Assembly (NCBI GenBank): GCA_913060595.1 | Contig: CAJXSA010000094.1 | Coordinates: 1 to 11,380 of the forward strand | DNA: 11,380 bases | Direction of reading: 5' to 3' | Source: an uncultured Ignavibacteria bacterium | GTDB taxonomy: Bacteria; Bacteroidota; Ignavibacteria; SZUA-365 | In this document: positions 6,784 through 11,380 of the stretch, in pieces | How positions within the stretch are numbered: the first letter of the stretch is position 1 | Layout of the letters: the number at the start of each line of letters is the position of its first letter | Translations under genes and position numbers: made by a program | Notes under the pieces: model-generated | What the model saw: only the letters and a program-made list of their open reading frames with translations | Database searches by the model: none | Told to the model about the DNA's origin: nothing

Positions 6784-7643
6784 CCCGCTGACACCGGCGC
6801 TGGCTGCGCGCTATCAGCGAGCATCGCGAGCACACCGGCACATCCCCCTTCTCCGAGGAACGCCGCGTGGTCGACCACGCCGGCAAAACGCCGACCGACG
6901 ATTTCCTCGCACTCGATGCTGCCCTCGGTATGTTCCATGAAGCGATCGATCAGCCCGGCGACGCGAGCATCCTTGTAATCGACCTTGCCGCCGTTTTCCG
7001 CAGCGGTTTTCATCGCCATGATCCACACCGCCGCGCCGAGCGCGCCGCAGCCGCCCCCGCTGAAGCCGATGCCGCCGGCCAGTCCCGCCGCCATCACCAC
7101 GTGCATGTCAGACAGACCCATACGACGTGCCAGCGCGGAGGCGCAGCTGACGGCTTCGACCTCAAGATGTTCGCCGTCATCGTCGAGTGCTGTTTCCACC
7201 GTATCGACCGCGGCCGTGGCGTATTTTGCCGCCATGGAGAAACAGCGGAAGGGTCCGCCCGTCATGAAGTTTCGCAGCGTCGAACTCCTGCTGCGCCAGT
7301 CGGTCTTCGTCAGCTCGTAGCAGTTGAACTCTCCGTAACGGTCCTGCATCAGGGCGACGAGATGCTGCGCGGCGCGCACCGCCATCGCTTCTGCCCGCGT
7401 CGTCGCGCCGTAGCGTCGGTAGGATTCCGCGCCGGCAGCGAGCACAGCGCCCCAGAGCAGTCCACACTGGTATCCGTACTGAATGATGCCGCCGGCGAGC
7501 GGCATGGTCGCCTTCTCTTCCGCCTCCATGGGCGTACCGAAGTGCCGGTCGAGGACGCTGCACGCCGTCTCCGAGCAGGATCCCACCTTGAGGAAGGTCC
7601 GTATCGTCCCGAATTTCGTTGCTCTGTATACGCCCTGCGCCAT
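6780..7643 (-). CDS. Tandemly duplicated C_GCAxxG_C_C-family putative redox protein
   Basis: 287 residues, soluble, no signal peptide. It carries two copies of the C_GCAxxG_C_C module (cysteine-rich, putative redox or metal-binding; function poorly known). Copy 1: C28, GGIIQYGYQCGLLWGAVLAAG (C60), FNCYEL (C108), FRC (C134). Copy 2: C167, GGIGFSGGGCGALGAAVW (C199), IECEEI (C245), GGC (C268). Spacings are 32-48-26 and 32-46-23, so all four cysteines are preserved in both halves. C23 is an additional cysteine. The start ATG 7643 has AGGAGA about 6 bases upstream. It lies 82 bases downstream of the ABC ATPase on the same strand, so co-transcription is possible, but a separate promoter cannot be excluded. 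Cysteines may bind metal, haem or an Fe-S centre, as relatives include split-Soret cytochrome domains; no CXXCH is present. Confidence 0.82.
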   Translation of the reverse strand: MAQGVYRATKFGTIRTFLKVGSCSETACSVLDRHFGTPMEAEEKATMPLAGGIIQYGYQCGLLWGAVLAAGAESYRRYGATTRAEAMAVRAAQHLVALMQDRYGEFNCYELTKTDWRSRSSTLRNFMTGGPFRCFSMAAKYATAAVDTVETALDDDGEHLEVEAVSCASALARRMGLSDMHVVMAAGLAGGIGFSGGGCGALGAAVWIMAMKTAAENGGKVDYKDARVAGLIDRFMEHTEGSIECEEIVGRRFAGVVDHAAFLGEGGCAGVLAMLADSAQPAPVSAG

Positions 7644-7725
7644 GTCTTCTCCTGGTCATGTAAAAACAGTACCATGATGTATTCGAGAAGAAGATACGAA
7701 AGTTGCATATGACACGTGGACATGC

Positions 7726-8475
7726 TCAGGCCACGGCGGCGTGCACGATGCCGGAATGCTGCCGTTCCTCCTGCGGATGCACACGTCCGGCGATTCGACC
7801 GCCGACCATCGTGACGACCTCATCCGCGTACGGCCGCAGCCGCAGGTCGTGGCTCGCCACGATGACGCATTTGTAGAGGTCGGTGGCACAGGTGTGAAGA
7901 AAACGGATGATGCTTTCACCCTGTTCCGCATCGAGGCTCGCGGTCGGTTCATCGGCGATCAGCACATCGGCGTCGATGGCCAGCGCACGCGCAATGGCGA
8001 TGCGCTGCCGTTCGCCGTGGCTGAGTTCCGCGGGACGCTTTTCCGCCAGCCCGTCAATGCCCACCCGCTCGAGCGCTTCCCGCGTGCGGCGACGCGCCGC
8101 ACCGTTGGTCACGCCGGCGAAGCGCAGCTGCAGTGCGACGTTTTCCGCGACGCTGAGACCGTCGATGAGCAAGAAGGACTGGAATATGAAACCGATCGTC
8201 GCGGCCCGGAGCAGCTGCAGTTCGCCCGGATCTCGGCCGTAGAGGGCTTCCCCGAAGATCTCCACCGATCCCGCGGTGGGCGCCACGAAACCGGCCGCCA
8301 CAGTCAGAAGCGTGGTCTTGCCGCTGCCGCTCGGTCCGAGCAGCAGATGCAGGTTTCCACGGTAGGCCTCGAAATCGACATCGGTCAGTGCCGGGTACGC
8401 CCGTCCGTTGGATTCATATCGTTTGGATACGCCGCGCAGGCGTATGGCGGTGATGCGTTTGCTGCTGCGTGTCAT
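7726..8475 (-). CDS. ABC transporter ATP-binding protein (MacB/LolD/DevA type)
   Basis: 249 residues, ATPase subunit driving the neighbouring permease at the inner membrane. Motifs in order: Walker A GPSGSGKT (47-54), Q-loop FQS (Q99), signature LSHGERQR (151-158; an LSGGQ variant), Walker B VLIADEPTASLD (171-182, catalytic E176), H-loop SHD (H209). The sequence belongs to the mechanotransmission branch that partners FtsX/MacB-fold permeases. Its ATG overlaps the permease stop as ATGA (8472-8475), showing tight coupling and a 1:1 operon. The His-for-Gly and Glu-for-Gln changes in the signature are tolerated in active ATPases. Confidence 0.93.
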   Translation of the reverse strand: MTRSSKRITAIRLRGVSKRYESNGRAYPALTDVDFEAYRGNLHLLLGPSGSGKTTLLTVAAGFVAPTAGSVEIFGEALYGRDPGELQLLRAATIGFIFQSFLLIDGLSVAENVALQLRFAGVTNGAARRRTREALERVGIDGLAEKRPAELSHGERQRIAIARALAIDADVLIADEPTASLDAEQGESIIRFLHTCATDLYKCVIVASHDLRLRPYADEVVTMVGGRIAGRVHPQEERQHSGIVHAAVA

Positions 8476-9572
8476 GAGAACACCTCCGAAGGTGCGATCT
8501 GCCGCACCCGCCTGCTGGCGAGCAGTCCGCTCGCCGCGCTGATACCCAGCACGGCCAGGGTGATGCCGATCACATGCATGGTGGTTATTGTTGCGGCGAC
8601 TTCCGGGGTCACCATTTGAATGCCGGCGAGCACGGGGTAGAGCAGAAGCAGTCCGAGGGCTTCCGCCGCGCCCCCGATGAGAAGGGACTGTCCGACGACG
8701 ACGCGCCGCAGATAACGCACCGGGGAGCCGATGATTTTCATCACGGCGAAATCGCTGCGGCGCTCGAGTATGCTTACCGAAAGGATGAGGCTCAGTATGA
8801 TGGCGAGCACGACCGCCCCGATGAGCGCGATCGCGTAGAACAGCGGAAGAACCCCCGCGTCGACCTCGCGCAGATTGTTGTCAAGAAATTCCTGCTTCGT
8901 ATAGACGGCGAACTGTCCCGGAAAACGCGCGTCGATGTTGCGCATCACCCCGGCGATGTCCCTCCGGTTCCGTACCTGCAGCACGAACAAGCTCGCGAGG
9001 CCGGGAAAGTCCACCAGCGACTGTTCGTACGCCAGTGTCACGAATGCATACTGCATGACGGAGAGGTTGGTACCGGAGGACAGGCCGACGACCGTCAGGG
9101 AATCGCCGCGTATCCCCACGCGCGCGCCGACCCCGACGTCATGTTTCACCGCGAAGGCCTCGTCGAGCACGATTTCATCGTCCGCACGCAGTTCCCGCCC
9201 TTCCACGATGCGCGGGGGCGCCCCGAGCGCACCGGGTCGGTATCCGGTCAGCAGCACCGAGGCGCTGCTCTCCGCGCAGTCAATGGTGGTAAGGAACATG
9301 AGCACGGATGCGGCAGAATCGATACGGGCGTCATCGCAGATTTCCTCCCGGTACCCCTCCAGCAGAATGGAGGTCCCGCGCATGATATTCGTGGTGTTCG
9401 CCTGCAATACCCAGATATCACCCTCGGTCTGACGGATGTATTCGAGGGAACCGACCTTTATGCCGTGATATATGCCCAGGATGAAAAGTATCAGCACCAC
9501 GCAGAGCGCGATGCCCGAAAGGGTCAGCAGCAGGCGTACGGGATGAGCGGTGAGAACGCGCCAGGCATACAT
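8472..9572 (-). CDS. ABC transporter permease, FtsX/MacB (DevC-like) fold
   Basis: 366 residues with four predicted membrane helices: TM1 about 14-36, then a ~200-residue periplasmic domain, TM2 about 242-267, TM3 about 292-317, TM4 about 332-352. The C-terminal FtsX domain shows the coupling segment ERRSDFAVMKIIGSP (270-284), typical of MacB/LolC/DevC permeases, and ends ASRRVRQIAPSEVFS. The single-module length (~370) fits DevC/LolC rather than MacB, which is fused to its ATPase. Such systems work mechanically, extruding or releasing lipoproteins, glycolipids or peptides; the substrate is unknown. GGAG lies 8 bases before ATG 9572. No periplasmic adaptor (HlyD/MacA-like) gene is adjacent in this window, and the upstream neighbour is divergent. 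Confidence 0.9.
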   Translation of the reverse strand: MYAWRVLTAHPVRLLLTLSGIALCVVLILFILGIYHGIKVGSLEYIRQTEGDIWVLQANTTNIMRGTSILLEGYREEICDDARIDSAASVLMFLTTIDCAESSASVLLTGYRPGALGAPPRIVEGRELRADDEIVLDEAFAVKHDVGVGARVGIRGDSLTVVGLSSGTNLSVMQYAFVTLAYEQSLVDFPGLASLFVLQVRNRRDIAGVMRNIDARFPGQFAVYTKQEFLDNNLREVDAGVLPLFYAIALIGAVVLAIILSLILSVSILERRSDFAVMKIIGSPVRYLRRVVVGQSLLIGGAAEALGLLLLYPVLAGIQMVTPEVAATITTMHVIGITLAVLGISAASGLLASRRVRQIAPSEVFS

Positions 9573-9662
9573 GATTCACACTCCGTTCGTGGTGACTGAA
9601 TCTGCCGTCGTCGCTGGACGGCACTGCATTCACCCGCAACTTCGCGCTTCCCCGGCGGTCCC

Positions 9663-9691
9663 GTGTCACGTCCGTGTCATGCTTCTGTCAT
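9663..9691 (+). promoter_or_regulatory. Three TGTCA direct repeats at 11-bp period (Pho-box-like)
   Basis: GTGTCAC (9663-9669), GTGTCAT (9674-9680) and CTGTCAT (9685-9691) recur every 11 bases exactly, one helical turn. The last unit equals the consensus half of the PhoB/PhoP box (CTGTCAT, 7-base units spaced by 4). OmpR/PhoB-family response regulators bind such direct repeats head-to-tail. The array sits 17 bases upstream of a candidate -35 box, suitable for activating the cyclase operon. Regulator identity is inference. Confidence 0.42.
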
Positions 9692-9707
9692 TTCCTCCGC
9701 GTGTCCG

Positions 9708-9736
9708 TTGCGTATTCTCCCACAGGTCAGTATCAT
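9708..9736 (+). promoter_or_regulatory. Candidate sigma-70 promoter of the cyclase/prenyltransferase operon
   Basis: TTGCGT (9708-9713), a 17-base spacer, then TATCAT (9731-9736; 5 of 6 consensus). A transcript would start near 9743, about 48 bases before ATG 9791. The poor -35 match suits an activator-dependent promoter, consistent with the direct repeats just upstream. Confidence 0.45.
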
Positions 9737-9790
9737 GCCCATAGCCCGTCCACGACAACACAGCACATGTGTGCAGAGGAAGGAATACCG

Positions 9791-10828
9791 ATGATCGCAT
9801 CATTCCTGAGAAAGCTGAATCCCTCCTGCTACCAGGGAGCCGGACGCCGTGGGCAGTACTTCGAAGGGTGGTATTTCAAGTTGGTCGACCGCGACGGCAG
9901 GCGGGCCATCGCTGTCATCCCGGGCGTCTACCTGGATCCCGACGGAGACGGGGGGCATGCCTTCATCCAGGTGTTCGACGGACGACAAAACGAAACGCAC
10001 TACGTGCCCTACCCTCGCGCGGCCTTTGCCGGCGATGAAAAGGTGTTCGACATCACCGTTGCTGACAGCCGTTTCGCCGCGCACACCCTCACGCTCGATA
10101 TCCGCGACGCATCATGCTCGCTCACGGGCACGCTGCGTTTTTCCGGTCTTTCTCCCTGGCCGCGCACGCTGCTCTCACCGGGCATCATGGGATGGTATTC
10201 CTGGGTGCCGTTCATGGAGTGCTATCACGGCATCGTCAGTCTCGATCACGGCATCGAGGGGACGCTGATCCTGAACGGGGAATCGATCGATTTCACGGGT
10301 GGAAAAGGATATACGGAAAAAGACTGGGGGCGTTCCTTCCCCGAAGCGTGGATCTGGTGCCAGAGCAACCATTTCGCCACGGCGGGCAGCAGCCTGACCG
10401 GTTCGGTCGCAATCATCCCCTGGATACGCCGTCCCTTCCCTGGATACATTTTCGGCCTGCTGCACCGCGGCACACTGTACCGTTTCACCACGTATACCGG
10501 CGCCCTGCTCGAGGAATTCGAGGTCGATGATCAGGGCGCACACTGCGTGCTGCGGCAGAAAAACCGGACACTCGAGGTCAGCGCGGTGCGCGCGCCGGGC
10601 GGTATCCTGCGCGCCCCCACACTGAACGGAATGACGCATGAGATTTCGGAATCCATGGCATCCACGATGCATGTCACACTTTCAGAACAGCATGCGAGTC
10701 ATCGCAGCATACTCATGCGTGAAAGCGGTCGACATGCCGGTTTTGAAGTGGCCGGCGACATGCAGCGCCTTCTGGCCATGCACCGGCAGGCCCCTGAACA
10801 GACAATCGATCACCGCAGAAAGGACTGA
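9791..10828 (+). CDS. Tocopherol cyclase family (VTE1-like) protein
   Basis: 345 residues. Plant and cyanobacterial members close the chromanol ring of prenylated benzoquinols to make tocopherols. Hallmarks: YFEGWYFKLV (23-32), IPGVYLD (43-49), HAFIQVFDG (56-64), SPGIMGWYSWVPFMECYHG (129-147), IDFTGGKGYTEKDWGRSFPEAWIW (166-189) and QSNHF (191-195); these conserved blocks are intact. No signal peptide is visible. ATG 9791 is chosen because the family begins close to this point and a purine-rich AGGAAGGA lies about 7 bases upstream; upstream in-frame starts encode non-conserved sequence. The gene is followed after one base by a MenA-like prenyltransferase, so a role in modifying a prenylated quinone is likely. 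Outside oxygenic phototrophs the substrate of such homologues is uncertain. Confidence 0.85.
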   Translation: MIASFLRKLNPSCYQGAGRRGQYFEGWYFKLVDRDGRRAIAVIPGVYLDPDGDGGHAFIQVFDGRQNETHYVPYPRAAFAGDEKVFDITVADSRFAAHTLTLDIRDASCSLTGTLRFSGLSPWPRTLLSPGIMGWYSWVPFMECYHGIVSLDHGIEGTLILNGESIDFTGGKGYTEKDWGRSFPEAWIWCQSNHFATAGSSLTGSVAIIPWIRRPFPGYIFGLLHRGTLYRFTTYTGALLEEFEVDDQGAHCVLRQKNRTLEVSAVRAPGGILRAPTLNGMTHEISESMASTMHVTLSEQHASHRSILMRESGRHAGFEVAGDMQRLLAMHRQAPEQTIDHRRKD

Positions 10829-10829
10829 C

Positions 10830-11380
10830 ATGCCCGCTCCGCACCCCGGCTTCGCGAAAATGACCCGCCTCCCCTTTCTCTCATCCATTCTGAGTCCTCT
10901 GCTCGCGGGATCTCTGCTGGCAGTACTCGTCGGCGACAGCTTCGACACGCTGAATTTCATCGCCGTCATCGCCATGGGGACAGCACTGCATATCGCGACC
11001 AACGTGTACAATGACATTTTTGACACGCTGCAGGGCACCGACCGCATCAATGTCCATCGCAACGAGTTCAGCGGAGGGTCGGGCGTGCTGCTCGACCGCC
11101 CCGACCTGCTGCCGTCGATGTACCGCATCGCGCGCATCGCACTCATCGCCGCACTCGCCGCTGCGGCCGTTCTGTTCTTCCGTGTCGATCCCGCCCTCCG
11201 CATTCATGTGGTTGCGCTGTATGCTCTGTCCGCGTTTTTCAGCAAGTACTACACCGCCGCCCCGGTCAAACTCGCCTACCGCGGCTGGGGGGAAGTTTCG
11301 GTGTGGTTCGCGTTCGGTCCCATGGCCATACTGATCGCCGCCGTCAGCCAGAACGTCGGCTTCCCTCCCGCCATTGTTGC
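10830..11380 (+). CDS. MenA-like UbiA-family prenyltransferase, 3'-truncated by window edge
   Basis: 183 residues seen of an expected ~300; the frame is open to the last base. UbiA-family enzymes attach a polyprenyl chain to an aromatic acceptor in the membrane. The first Asp-rich motif is ATNVYNDIFDTLQGTDRIN (56-74; N58, D62, D65, D71), in the MenA style (N..ND..D...GTD) rather than the N..(D)...D..NKP style of homogentisate prenyltransferases. Further match: FSKYYTAAPVKLAYRGWGEVSVWFAFGP (137-164), like the FYTGGP.PLAY.GLGE segment of MenA. Hydrophobic helices lie near 14-34, 42-58, 98-117, 124-140 and 154-173. AAAGGA lies 7 bases before the ATG, which is one base after the cyclase stop, so co-translation is expected. 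The second Asp motif lies outside the window. Confidence 0.85.
   Translation, partial: MPAPHPGFAKMTRLPFLSSILSPLLAGSLLAVLVGDSFDTLNFIAVIAMGTALHIATNVYNDIFDTLQGTDRINVHRNEFSGGSGVLLDRPDLLPSMYRIARIALIAALAAAAVLFFRVDPALRIHVVALYALSAFFSKYYTAAPVKLAYRGWGEVSVWFAFGPMAILIAAVSQNVGFPPAIV

Noticed and set aside
6867..7712. 281-codon + strand open frame opposite the C_GCAxxG_C_C gene
   Set aside because: High-GC antisense shadow; the real strand has the duplicated cysteine pattern.
8574..9599. 341-codon + strand open frame opposite the ABC permease
   Set aside because: His/Arg/Asp-rich antisense shadow with no domain; the permease has clear helices and ATGA coupling.
1..11380. CRISPR array, tRNA/rRNA genes, transposase or phage genes
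   Set aside because: No regularly spaced repeat units longer than the 7-mers noted, no cloverleaf-like sequence and no mobile-element protein motifs were seen.

Overview
The window looks like chromosomal DNA from a high-GC member of the FCB group (Bacteroidota/Chlorobi and relatives). The main evidence is a large exported protein ending in a type IX secretion (T9SS)-type C-terminal sorting domain. Most genes carry strong Shine-Dalgarno sequences (AGGAG-like), and one clear promoter is an ordinary TTGACA-N17-TAAATT element. That points to a lineage outside the classical Bacteroidia, which often lack both. This placement is inference. No rRNA, tRNA, CRISPR array, insertion sequence or phage gene is visible.

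Layout from left to right. (1) 1-1590, + strand: the C-terminal three quarters of a bifunctional catalase-peroxidase, KatG, followed by two hairpins; the second is shared with the convergent next gene. (2) 2708-1726, - strand: a two-gene unit. A 67-residue secreted peptide with one glycine/asparagine-rich motif overlaps by ATGA a class I SAM-dependent methyltransferase. (3) 2787-3346: a stretch with little coding evidence. It holds one doubtful secreted ORF and a convincing 36-residue single-pass membrane protein that is easily missed. (4) 5878-3359, - strand: an 839-residue secreted protein with a cysteine-peptidase-like core and a T9SS/FlgD-like tail. (5) 6023-6748, + strand: a small autoregulatory-looking module. 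A four-helix membrane protein (DUF2178-like) overlaps a 71-residue XRE-type repressor. Their promoter is bracketed by two near-identical 18-bp operators in mirror orientation. (6) 9572-6780, - strand: a MacB/DevC/FtsX-type ABC permease, its ATPase (ATGA overlap), and then a tandemly duplicated C_GCAxxG_C_C-family putative redox protein. (7) 9791 to the right edge, + strand: a tocopherol-cyclase-family (VTE1-like) protein, then one base later a MenA-like UbiA-family prenyltransferase cut by the window end. Three TGTCA direct repeats at 11-bp spacing (Pho-box-like) and a candidate sigma-70 promoter precede this pair.

The most interesting unit is the cyclase-prenyltransferase pair. It pairs the enzyme classes that make tocopherol in plants and cyanobacteria, but the prenyltransferase resembles the menaquinone type, so a cyclised prenyl-naphthoquinol (chromanol) product is a reasonable hypothesis. 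Other points of interest are the mirrored operators, the duplicated eight-cysteine protein and the short peptide coupled to a methyltransferase. Nothing here is a complete, clearly unprecedented system.
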